In this document: piece by piece, positions 10,460 to 18,868 of the stretch
Layout of the letters: every line of letters starts with the position of its first letter
How positions within the stretch are numbered: position 1 is the first letter of the stretch
Source of the DNA: Pseudorhizobium flavum
Lineage (GTDB): Bacteria; Pseudomonadota; Alphaproteobacteria; Rhizobiales; Rhizobiaceae
Length of the DNA stretch: 64,000 nt
Direction: 5' to 3'
Assembly: GCF_902502825.2 (NCBI RefSeq)
Contig: NZ_LR723670.1
Span: forward strand, 2,294,001 to 2,358,000
Notes under the pieces: generated by a model
Seen by the model: only the letters and a program-made list of their open reading frames with translations
Databases searched by the model: none
What the model was told of the DNA's origin: nothing
Translations under genes and position numbers: made by a program

Positions 10460-10769
10460 GGATCCTCTACCTGAGCAGTCGCAATGATGCCGACGCGGCA
10501 CCCTCCTCCCACCACCTCGAGGCAATGGAACATTAATAGCACTATTGGACGCGAAGCAGCCTTGTCAAGGTGAGGATAGATTATCAGGCTGCCTGACAAC
10601 CACAAAATGAAAGCAACATTTCGTCTTTGTAAATCAGAGAGTTAGCACAGTGTGGAGGCATACTTTCACAAATTCCCAACTGACACCGGTCAAAAACGTC
10701 TTGCAAAAGTATGACAATATGCAAACTGTGTAGCGTCCATATGCCAATCATCTTCTGGGAGGATTTAAG
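10460..10769. other. Divergent control region of the two sugar operons
   Basis: 310 bp without a gene between gguC and ytfQ. Besides the gguC promoter and palindrome it holds an inverted repeat TTGCA (10701-10705) and TGCAA (10720-10724) about 45 bp before ytfQ, a spacing suitable for a regulator of the ytf operon. I could not identify a convincing -35/-10 pair for ytfQ. A good ribosome-binding site (GGGAGGA) lies just before the ytfQ ATG. The region is clearly AT-richer than its neighbours. Confidence 0.5.
10535..10568 (-). promoter_or_regulatory. Candidate promoter and palindromic operator of the gguC-gguB operon
   Basis: On the minus strand TTGACA (10568-10563) is followed after 16 bp by AATAGT (10546-10541), a reasonable sigma-70 promoter with a start near 10534. 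The -10 is embedded in a 12-bp palindrome AATAG-CA-CTATT (10535-10546), and the -35 lies in CCTTG-T-CAAGG (10560-10570). A repressor bound at the first site would block polymerase. The GntR regulator at 15372 is the obvious candidate, but that link is inference. Confidence 0.45.
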
Positions 10770-11729
10770 ATGAAGAAGGCTCTCGCGGCGGTTACCGTCG
10801 CCTTTACCGCATGCCTCGCATCCACCGTTTCCGCGCAATCATTGACCGTCGGCTTCTCGCAGATCGGCTCCGAGTCCGGCTGGCGTGCAGCCGAAACGAC
10901 CGTGACAAAGCAGGAAGCTGAAAAGCGGGGTATCGACCTCAAATTCGCCGACGCACAGCAGAAGCAGGAGAACCAGATCAAGGCCATTCGTGGCTTCATC
11001 GCGCAGGGGGTTGACGCCATTCTCGTGGCTCCCGTTGTCGCCACCGGCTGGGAAGCAGTGCTGAAGGAAGCCAAGGAAGAGGAAATCCCCGTCATCCTGC
11101 TCGATCGCCAGATCGAGGCGCCTGACGATCTCTACCTCACCGCCGTCACGTCCGATCAGGTTCACGAAGGCAAGGTCGCCGGAGACTGGCTCGTGAAGGA
11201 GGTGGGCGACAAGGAGTGCAAGGTCGTCGAACTCCAGGGCACCACCGGTTCCTCGCCTGCCATCAACCGCAAGAAAGGCTTCGAGGAAGCCATCGCGGGT
11301 CATTCCAACATCAGCATCGCCCGTTCGCAGACCGGGGACTTCACCCGCACCAAGGGCAAGGAAGTCATGGAGAGCTTCATCAAGGCGGAAGGCGGCGGCC
11401 AGGATATCTGCGCTGTCTATGCCCACAACGACGACATGGCTGTCGGCGCAATCCAGGCGATCAAGGAAGCGGGATTGAAGCCGGGCTCCGACATCAAGAT
11501 CGTCTCGATCGACGCCGTGCCGGACATCTTCAAGGCCATGGCAGACGGTGAAGCCAATGCGACGGTGGAACTGACGCCGAACATGGCCGGGCCGGCCTTC
11601 GACGTTCTCGAAGCCTATCTGAAGGACAAGACAGAGCCGCCGAAGTGGATCCAGACGGAGTCCAAGCTCTACACGGCCGCTGATGATCCGATGAAGGTCT
11701 ATGAGTCCAAGAAGGACCTCGGTTACTGA
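10770..11729 (+). CDS. ytfQ: Periplasmic sugar-binding protein YtfQ-like
   Basis: 319 residues with a signal peptide ending VSAQS at about residue 24. The mature start SLTVGFSQIGSESGWRAAE and the segments GVDAILVAPVVATGWEAVL, QSGDFTR-like SQTGDFTRTKGKEVMESF and VYAHNDDMAVGAIQAI are nearly the same as E. coli YtfQ, which binds galactofuranose and related furanoses. Rhizobial relatives may prefer other pentoses or hexoses. The gene starts a five-gene operon with both permeases and the ATPase. It is divergent from the chvE operon, so the cell has two binding proteins for overlapping aldose pools side by side. Confidence 0.92.
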   Translation: MKKALAAVTVAFTACLASTVSAQSLTVGFSQIGSESGWRAAETTVTKQEAEKRGIDLKFADAQQKQENQIKAIRGFIAQGVDAILVAPVVATGWEAVLKEAKEEEIPVILLDRQIEAPDDLYLTAVTSDQVHEGKVAGDWLVKEVGDKECKVVELQGTTGSSPAINRKKGFEEAIAGHSNISIARSQTGDFTRTKGKEVMESFIKAEGGGQDICAVYAHNDDMAVGAIQAIKEAGLKPGSDIKIVSIDAVPDIFKAMADGEANATVELTPNMAGPAFDVLEAYLKDKTEPPKWIQTESKLYTAADDPMKVYESKKDLGY

Positions 11730-11772
11730 TCGAGCCGGAGGGGGCGCTTCGCCGTCTCCTCCGTGAATCAAC

Positions 11773-11801
11773 GGCCGGAACCGTCGCACGCGGTTCCGGC
11801 C
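11773..11801 (+). promoter_or_regulatory. Intergenic hairpin between ytfQ and ytfR
   Basis: A perfect 11-bp inverted repeat, GGCCGGAACCG and CGGTTCCGGCC, with a 7-nt loop lies 44 bp after ytfQ and 23 bp before ytfR. There is no T-run, so it is more likely an mRNA-stabilising or partial-termination element than a full terminator. It occupies the same relative position as the hairpin between chvE and gguA. Confidence 0.6.
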
Positions 11802-11824
11802 GCCGGCCGCAGGACATTCCGCAC

Positions 11825-13344
<1,520 letters not shown>

Positions 13345-13345
<1 letters not shown>

Positions 13346-14373
13346 TGAACGCGCTGACCCGACGCCTGCGCCGCATCGCGCCGCAGCTTGCCGCACTGGC
13401 AATCATCATCGCGCTGATCAGCCTGCTGTCGCCCGGTTTCCTTGACATCACCTTCCAGAATGGCCGCCTCTACGGCAGTCTCGTGGATGTGCTGGTCCGC
13501 GCCGCACCCGTCGCGCTGCTGACGATCGGCATGACGCTCGTCATCGCGACCCGCGGTATCGACCTCTCGATCGGTGCCGTCATCGCCATCTGCGGTGCGG
13601 TTGCCGCGACGCTGATCAGCGATGGTCACCCCTTGGTGACCGTGATTGCCGTGTCGCTTGGCGTAGGCTTGCTGTGCGGCCTGTGGAACGGCTTTCTCGT
13701 GGCCGTCCTCGACATCCAACCGATCATCGCCACGCTGATCCTGATGGTTGCCGGCCGCGGCATCGCGCAACTCATCACAGAGGGCGTTATCCTAACCTTC
13801 AACAACGAGAGCTTTGCGGCCTTCGGCTCCGGCACTCTCCTCGGCGTTCCGATCCCGATCCTGATGTGGGTCGGTGCAGCTCTTCTGGTGGGCCTTCTGG
13901 TCCGCCGCTCGGCACTCGGATTTCTCATCGAGGCGACCGGCATCAACCGGCGTGCCGCCATGCTCGCCGGCATTCGCGCCCGCTTCCTGCTCTTCTTCGT
14001 CTATGCGGTATCCGGCCTCATGGCGGCGGTCGCCGGGCTGATCGTCACCGCCGACATTCGTGGCGCCGACGCCAACAATGCCGGGCTCTGGCTGGAACTC
14101 GACGCCATCCTCGCGGTGGTGATCGGCGGCAACTCCCTGAACGGTGGTCGTTTCTCGATTCTTGCAGCGCTCATCGGCGCCCTGATCATCCAGTCGATCA
14201 ACACCGGCATCCTCGTCTCAGGCTTTCCTCCCGAGTTCAACCTGGTCATCAAGGCCGGCATCATCATCCTTGTGCTGACGCTGCAGTCCCCGGCGATCGT
14301 GGCCCTGCTCGGCTTCCTGAAGCCGGGCCGGCGGACGGCCGAGCCGGTCAAGGCGGAAAGGACGGCGCCATGA
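13345..14373 (+). CDS. ytfT: Sugar ABC transporter permease YtfT-like
   Basis: 342 residues, about ten hydrophobic helices, of the RbsC/AraH permease family. LLTIGMTLVIATRGIDLSIGAVIAICG is the usual signature of the second and third helices, and LDIQPIIATLILMVAGRGIAQ is the coupling region. It pairs with YjfF to form a heterodimeric channel, as in the E. coli YtfT-YjfF system. Both ends overlap neighbours: TGATG with ytfR and ATGA with yjfF. This argues for tight stoichiometric expression of the membrane complex. Confidence 0.92.
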
Positions 14374-15371
14374 TCCACGCCCGCAACCTGCCCTTCGTCG
14401 CGGCCTTGGCGATCTTCCTGCTCGCCTACCTCGCCTGCATCCTGCAGTTTCCCAACATGCTGTCGACCCGCGTGATCGGCAACCTGCTGACCGACAACGC
14501 CTTCCTCGGCATTGCAGCGGTGGGCATGACCTTCGTGATCCTGTCGGGCGGCATCGACCTGTCGATCGGCTCGGTGATTGCTTTCACAAGCGTCTTCGTC
14601 GCGGTCATGGTCGGAAGCCTCGGCGTCAATCCGATTCTCGCCTTCTGCGCCGTACTCGCCATCTCCACCGCCTTCGGGGCGGCCATGGGGCTGATGATCC
14701 GCTTCCTCGGCATCCCGCCCTTTGTGGTGACACTGGCCGGCATGTTCCTTGCCCGCGGCGTCGCCTATCTGATCTCGACGCAATCGGTGCCGATCTCCCA
14801 TCCGGTGATCGACGCCATTCAGGGCTTCTACTTCCGCTTCCCGGGCGGCGGGCGCCTCACCGCCATGGCCATGCTGATGCTGCTCGTCTTCGTCATTGGA
14901 GCCTTCATCGCCGGCCGCACACGCTTCGGCGCCAATGTCTATGCGATCGGCGGCAATCCACAGTCCGCCGAACTCATGGGAGTTCCCATCACGCGCACGA
15001 CCGTCGGCATCTACGCACTCTCCGGCTTCCTCTCTGGCCTCGCTGGCATCGCCTACACCCTATACACCTCATCCGGCTATTCGCTGGCGACCGTCGGCGT
15101 GGAACTGGATGCCATCGCCGCCGTGGTGATCGGCGGCACGCTTTTGACCGGCGGCGCCGGACTTGTGGCGGGAACATTTGTCGGCATACTGATACAGGGG
15201 CTCATCCAGACCTATATCGTGTTCGACGGCACGTTATCCTCCTGGTGGACGAAGATCGTGATCGGCATCCTGCTGTTCACCTTCATTGTCCTGCAGCGCG
15301 GCATTGTATGGTATTCGGATCGTAAGCTTGCAGAGGGGCGCTTGGCAGAGGGACGCCTGAAGGAGGCATGA
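14370..15371 (+). CDS. yjfF: Sugar ABC transporter permease YjfF-like
   Basis: 333 residues from the ATG at 14370, which overlaps the ytfT stop (ATGA); a much longer open frame exists upstream but it is a shadow of ytfT. It is a second RbsC-type permease with GMTFVILSGGIDLSIGSVIAF and LGIPPFVVTLAGMFLARGVAYL. E. coli YjfF is the partner of YtfT in galactofuranose import. The C-terminus ends in a short repeat of AEGRL. The following GntR gene starts one base after its stop codon, so the regulator is part of the same transcript. Confidence 0.92.
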   Translation: MIHARNLPFVAALAIFLLAYLACILQFPNMLSTRVIGNLLTDNAFLGIAAVGMTFVILSGGIDLSIGSVIAFTSVFVAVMVGSLGVNPILAFCAVLAISTAFGAAMGLMIRFLGIPPFVVTLAGMFLARGVAYLISTQSVPISHPVIDAIQGFYFRFPGGGRLTAMAMLMLLVFVIGAFIAGRTRFGANVYAIGGNPQSAELMGVPITRTTVGIYALSGFLSGLAGIAYTLYTSSGYSLATVGVELDAIAAVVIGGTLLTGGAGLVAGTFVGILIQGLIQTYIVFDGTLSSWWTKIVIGILLFTFIVLQRGIVWYSDRKLAEGRLAEGRLKEA

Positions 15372-16160
15372 TTGGGACTGCTTGAATCGACGATCACCGG
15401 CCGCAAGGGTCGCAGCAGTCATGCGCATGTGGTCGCGGAACTCGGCAGCGCAATCGTCGCCGGCAGGATTGCTGAAGGCTCGCTGCTTCCCGGTGACGCC
15501 GAACTCTCAGCCCGGTTCGGCGTCTCGCGCACGGTGCTGCGCGAAGCGATGAAGACGCTCGCTGCCAAGCGGCTCATAGAACCCAAGGCCAAGGTCGGAA
15601 CGCGCGTTCTCGATCGCTCGAAGTGGAACTTCTTCGATGCGGACGTGCTCGGCTGGCGCTGCCAGTCCGGGCTGGACTTCGACTTCATCGAGCACCTCGC
15701 CGAAATGCGGATGGCACTCGAACCGGCAGCGGCAGCCGCAGCGGCGCGGCGCGCCTCCAATGACGATATCGTCCAGCTCTATGCCATCGCGGCAAGGTTT
15801 GATGATCAGAGCCACACGCCGGAAACCATCGCCCAGGTGGACCTGGAATTCCACCAGGCCATCGCGCGCATGTCCGGCAATCCCTTCATGCGGTCGGCAA
15901 GCGCCATCGTCGAAGCGGCGCTGGCAATTTCCTTCCAGCTCTCTTCACCGGCTGCCTCCCCGGAAAAGATCGCCGAAGTTGCAAGTAATCACCTTCGTAT
16001 CGCCCATGCGATTGCCTCGCGCGATCCGGAGAAGGCGGTGCAGGCCATGCGACACGTGATCGAGGTGGGCAAGAGCCGCATTCGCGCATCCATCGCACCT
16101 TCCTCCGCAACTGGCCCTAACGAAACATCAGCTCCCCTACCCGTCGCCTCCGCCTCCTGA
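15372..16160 (+). CDS. FadR-subfamily GntR transcriptional regulator
   Basis: 262 residues from a TTG at 15372, with AAGGAGG five bases upstream inside the end of yjfF. The N-terminal winged helix is clear: GDAELSARFGVSRTVLREAMKTLAAKRLIEPK. The C-terminal half is an FCD ligand-binding domain with metal-type residues in DLEFHQAIARMSGN and SNHLRIAHAI. It is the last gene of the ytf operon, so it most likely senses a sugar acid made from the imported sugar and controls this operon and the divergent gguC operon. The target site is unproven. Its 3' end overlaps the opposing gene at 16137. Confidence 0.9.
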   Translation: MGLLESTITGRKGRSSHAHVVAELGSAIVAGRIAEGSLLPGDAELSARFGVSRTVLREAMKTLAAKRLIEPKAKVGTRVLDRSKWNFFDADVLGWRCQSGLDFDFIEHLAEMRMALEPAAAAAAARRASNDDIVQLYAIAARFDDQSHTPETIAQVDLEFHQAIARMSGNPFMRSASAIVEAALAISFQLSSPAASPEKIAEVASNHLRIAHAIASRDPEKAVQAMRHVIEVGKSRIRASIAPSSATGPNETSAPLPVASAS

Positions 16161-16658
16161 CGTCTTCCCGCGGCGTCCGGAGGTTAGATCTTCAAGAGTG
16201 GCCGGCCGAAACTCCCTCGCATCCACCCCGACGTCGAACTGCCGCGGCATCGGCTTCAGTCGCCCATGCGAGTGGCCATGCAGGTTGATCGACTTCCTGC
16301 CCATCTGGTTCCAGGTTCGGAAAGGGTAATGACAGAGCACGAGCATCTGCTCGCCGATCCGTATTTCCGCATAATGCTGCACGCTCGCCCAGCCCTTCGC
16401 CCTGATAACCGTATCCGGGTCATTGTTGCCGATGATGAGGTGTTTTCTGCCGTTCAGTCGCCGGAGCAACATGTCCGGCTCACCCTGCCGGGCCCACATG
16501 AAGTCCCCCAGGTGCCAGAGTTCGTCATCCGGAAGAACCGTTGCGTTCCACAGGTCGATCAGAGCCTCGTCGTGTTCGGCCCTGCTGGAAAACGGCCGAC
16601 GGTCGATCGCCAGGACCCGAGGGTCGGAGAAATGCGTGTCGCTCGTGAAATAGATCAT
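16137..16658 (-). CDS. Calcineurin-like metallophosphoesterase
   Basis: 173 residues from the ATG at 16658; the open frame extends 13 residues more but that part is Trp/Cys/Arg-rich and unconvincing. Metal ligands appear in the usual order: YFTSDTHFSD, HLGDFMW, IIGNNDPD, LCHYPF and LHGHSHG. The two-metal site hydrolyses phosphodiesters or phosphomonoesters; the substrate cannot be predicted. Small stand-alone members like this are usually cytoplasmic. It is convergent with and overlaps gntR by 24 bp at the 3' end. Confidence 0.88.
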   Translation of the reverse strand: MIYFTSDTHFSDPRVLAIDRRPFSSRAEHDEALIDLWNATVLPDDELWHLGDFMWARQGEPDMLLRRLNGRKHLIIGNNDPDTVIRAKGWASVQHYAEIRIGEQMLVLCHYPFRTWNQMGRKSINLHGHSHGRLKPMPRQFDVGVDAREFRPATLEDLTSGRRGKTSGGGGDG

Positions 16659-16809
16659 GCGGCAGCAAACGCACCAGTCACGCCATCGATCCTCCAAGTC
16701 GGCCTCACCTGACGAAGGTCAATTCGGATCGTTGCGCTGCTTCGTCGACTCTGACATGGTCGCGGAAATTAGAATCAACTGATATTGCATTTACGCCAGC
16801 AGGTTAACC

Positions 16810-17013
16810 GTGTCGCTCGAAACGATCGTCAGTCATCAGCAGGAAGGCATTGCCGCAAGGCTGCGCGGCCTCGGGCACGACAGCAACCCGTTCCTTGCAC
16901 GTGAACTCCTGCCGCAGGCCACAGGCGAGCCTGCAGAAGAATGGCGCTCGAAGGCGGAAGCCTGGCTTTTCGGCTGGCTCATCGAGAATGCCTGGCGGCA
17001 GGACGATCCGTAA
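16810..17013 (+). CDS. Small RMF/CrpP-like protein
   Basis: 67 residues from a GTG at 16810. The pattern QQEGIAARLRGLGHDSNPF, then a spacer, then WRSKAEAWLFGWLIENAW resembles the layout of ribosome modulation factor and CrpP-like small proteins, in which a Gly-rich first helix and an NP turn are followed by a W..GW second helix. Those proteins act on ribosomes or on small molecules. The resemblance is by eye only. No strong ribosome-binding site is visible, and the neighbours give no hint of function. Confidence 0.6.
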   Translation: MSLETIVSHQQEGIAARLRGLGHDSNPFLARELLPQATGEPAEEWRSKAEAWLFGWLIENAWRQDDP

Positions 17014-17025
17014 GCCTCGCAATCC

Positions 17026-17127
17026 CTACTTGTAGACCGGCATTGTCTCGGGCGGCTGGTAGTCGGACGGCGCAGTCGTCGTGCAGGCGGCAAGCATCAG
17101 GACGGCGATCAGGGCAAGAATTCTCAC
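17026..17127 (-). CDS. 33-residue lipoprotein
   Basis: Reading the minus strand from the GTG at 17127 gives MRILALIAVLMLAAC, then TTTAPSDYQPPETMPVYK and a TAG stop. This has a basic start, a hydrophobic core and the lipobox LAAC, so the cysteine at residue 15 should be lipidated and leave an 18-residue tail. A GGAG lies six bases before the GTG. It resembles the very small lipoproteins that rhizobial annotation often misses. Function is unknown; an envelope role is likely. Confidence 0.65.
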   Translation of the reverse strand: MRILALIAVLMLAACTTTAPSDYQPPETMPVYK

Positions 17128-17209
17128 GGCGGTCTCCAGTATTCTACGCCGTTCAGATTAGGCGAAGATTCTTACCAGGACCTGAACCACCCACCCTGGA
17201 ACATGGCCG

Positions 17210-17234
17210 GGAACTCCTCGGTCCGACCTGCATT
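17210..17234 (+). promoter_or_regulatory. Candidate EcfG-type promoter of BA14K gene 1
   Basis: GGAAC (17210-17214) and CATT (17231-17234) are 16 bp apart, one mismatch from the GGAAC-N16-CGTT general-stress consensus. The predicted start lies about 25 nt before the ATG at 17267. The paralogous gene at 18869 has the same elements at the same spacing. Confidence 0.45.
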
Positions 17235-17266
17235 CTAGACCTGAAATGTCGAACGCGGAGAATGCC

Positions 17267-17977
17267 ATGAAGTCCCTCGTGTCGCTGGTCCTCGGAGTAG
17301 GCCTCGCAGTAGTCCTGTTCATCGGCGGGTTCATGGGCTTCAGCTGGCTTATCTCCGAGGAGGAGCCGCACCGCTTCGCCAATCTCGACGGGACGCCACT
17401 GTGGACGAATGATCCCGTCCCGGTGAACCGCGAGGCCCAAAGCTACGAACGGATCGCGGCGGCACCAGTGCCACCGGTCTTCGCGGCGATGGCCGTGGAT
17501 GTTCCCGACGAGGTGGAAGAGGAGATGCGGCTGGCTTCGAGGGCCCGACAGGAAGCAGATCCAGGTCTAGACCAGACCGCAACCGGGGCGGTGGATCCCA
17601 TGGACCTCGCCTCCACTGCGCATGCACACTGGTGCTCAGGCCAGTATCGCTCCTATCGCGTCGAGGACAACAGTTATCAGCCTTATAACGGCCCGCGCCG
17701 GGAATGCGAGTCGCCCTATATGGCTGATCTTGACGTGATTGCATCGCGGGATGCAAATCTGCCGGACGAAGCTGTCTACGAGGATATTGCCCAATCAAGC
17801 CTTCCCGCTGCGGAACCGATTAGTTTCACCGGCTCGACCCGTGCTGCCAACATGGAAGCGCCTATGGATGCGCATGTGGAATGGTGCCTGCAGCGATACA
17901 GGTCCTACCGTCCGGAAGACAACAGCTATCAACCCTATGACGGGGCCCGGCGACAGTGCATGTCGCCATTCGGCTGA
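17267..17977 (+). CDS. BA14K-family envelope protein, copy 1
   Basis: 236 residues from the ATG at 17267, which follows GGAG at six bases; a further in-frame ATG upstream lacks one. An N-terminal helix (about 3-30) anchors or exports the protein. Two BA14K motifs are present: HAHWCSGQYRSYRVEDNSY near the middle and HVEWCLQRYRSYRPEDNSY close to the C-terminus, each followed by QPY and a basic-Cys segment. BA14K proteins are rhizobial/Brucella surface proteins with lectin-like or immunoreactive activity. Together with the 18869 gene, which shares the N-terminal DLWTN/PLWTN segment, it looks like the product of a duplication. Confidence 0.85.
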   Translation: MKSLVSLVLGVGLAVVLFIGGFMGFSWLISEEEPHRFANLDGTPLWTNDPVPVNREAQSYERIAAAPVPPVFAAMAVDVPDEVEEEMRLASRARQEADPGLDQTATGAVDPMDLASTAHAHWCSGQYRSYRVEDNSYQPYNGPRRECESPYMADLDVIASRDANLPDEAVYEDIAQSSLPAAEPISFTGSTRAANMEAPMDAHVEWCLQRYRSYRPEDNSYQPYDGARRQCMSPFG

Positions 17978-18025
17978 GCAGCCGACATCCGTAATGTCGG
18001 CGTGACGGCGGCTTTGCAACCGGGA

Positions 18026-18370
18026 TCACGCCACCTGAAACATCATCTCCCGATGATAGTACTTGAAATAGGCATGCACCTTCGCCGCGGTGTTGGAGCA
18101 GCCGTCGAACTCGACGCCGATCCGGCCATTGCGGAACCAGCGTATGTGCGCCTCCACCGTGCACAAGCCATCGCAGGTCAGCTTGACCGAAGTCCCCACC
18201 ATACCTCGAAAGCTTCCCTTGATCTCGATTGCGGCGCCGCTCGTCGATAGGTCCCGCAAAAGGCCCGGCGTTTCCAGGCCCATGTAGATGACCGTCACCT
18301 CCGCGAAGGTCTGCCGCCGGAGCGCCCTCCTTGTCTTTCTACCCCCTGCCTTCCCGCTCAGTTGGTGCAT
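18026..18370 (-). CDS. PilZ-domain protein
   Basis: 114 residues that make up one PilZ domain. The c-di-GMP ligands are recognisable: the RxxxR box as RRALRR near residue 15 and the D/NxSxxG box as DLSTSGAAIE near 40. Stand-alone PilZ proteins bind c-di-GMP and act through a partner on motility, polysaccharide or transcription. No cyclase, phosphodiesterase or flagellar gene lies nearby. It is divergent from the small gene at 18556; the shared 185-bp region contains a GGACT-TC-AGTCC palindrome. Confidence 0.87.
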   Translation of the reverse strand: MHQLSGKAGGRKTRRALRRQTFAEVTVIYMGLETPGLLRDLSTSGAAIEIKGSFRGMVGTSVKLTCDGLCTVEAHIRWFRNGRIGVEFDGCSNTAAKVHAYFKYYHREMMFQVA

Positions 18371-18494
18371 GTCAACAGTTCCTCACGCTGCTTCAGAGGA
18401 AAGCGTGGCACCCACCCGTTACAGCGGGATTGAGGAGAATGCTAAAAATTGACAAAAGACAGACTTTTTCTGACTCCCACTCAGAAATCGCATA

Positions 18495-18506
18495 GGACTT
18501 CAGTCC
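18495..18506. promoter_or_regulatory. Palindrome GGACT-TC-AGTCC, copy 1
   Basis: A perfect 5-bp-arm palindrome between the PilZ gene and the small gene at 18556, about 50 bp before the latter. The same core occurs again 292 bp downstream. A dimeric regulator, for example of the LuxR/FixJ type, could use such a site; this is inference. A separate hairpin, CCTGCC and GGCAGG, lies at about 18521-18542. Confidence 0.4.
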
Positions 18507-18555
18507 CTATCCCCGGTTCACCTGCCGTTCATACTGGCAGGACCACACTGGCGGC

Positions 18556-18753
18556 ATGACTGATTATCAACCCAACCTCAGGCCTCTGGAGCCCGCTGAA
18601 TTGCAGCTTCTGGAATGCGTTCTGAACCTTGTCTGTCAGCGGCGGGGGCTCGAGAAGACCAGCGTGGAAGCCGAGAACATCGCGGCCGATCTTGTCCAGC
18701 TTTACGAGCGCGGCGTGCGGCAGGAAGTCGACTTCGGTGCCTTGATGAGCTGA
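18556..18753 (+). CDS. Small protein of unknown function (65 residues)
   Basis: Begins MTDYQPNLRPLEPAELQLLE and is strongly acidic and helical, with LLECVLNLVCQRRGLEKTS and a second helix AADLVQLYERG. Two cysteines lie about eight residues apart in the first helix. There is no signal peptide and no known domain. Composition and third-position GC fit a real rhizobial gene. It lies between PilZ and BA14K genes, so an envelope-stress link is possible but not shown. Confidence 0.6.
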   Translation: MTDYQPNLRPLEPAELQLLECVLNLVCQRRGLEKTSVEAENIAADLVQLYERGVRQEVDFGALMS

Positions 18754-18786
18754 ATCACGCGGAGGGCCGATAGCGCCCAACCACTG

Positions 18787-18800
18787 CGGACTTTAGTCCG
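18787..18800. promoter_or_regulatory. Palindrome CGGACT-TT-AGTCCG, copy 2
   Basis: A perfect 6-bp-arm palindrome, 16 bp upstream of the GGAAC element of the second BA14K gene. Its core GGACTTYAGTCC equals that of the copy at 18495. Upstream placement relative to the -35 suits an activator. It could alternatively be a weak terminator of the small gene that ends at 18753, but no T-run follows directly. Confidence 0.42.
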
Positions 18801-18815
18801 AGATGCGTTTTTCAG

Positions 18816-18840
18816 GGAACCCGCACCATCTGTGAACATT
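18816..18840 (+). promoter_or_regulatory. Candidate EcfG-type promoter of BA14K gene 2
   Basis: GGAAC (18816-18820) and CATT (18837-18840) are 16 bp apart, the same elements and spacing as before the paralogous gene at 17267. The predicted start is about 22 nt before the ATG at 18869. One base differs from the general-stress consensus CGTT. Confidence 0.45.
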
Positions 18841-18868
18841 TTGCCTTCAGCTAATTCTGGAGTGCATC

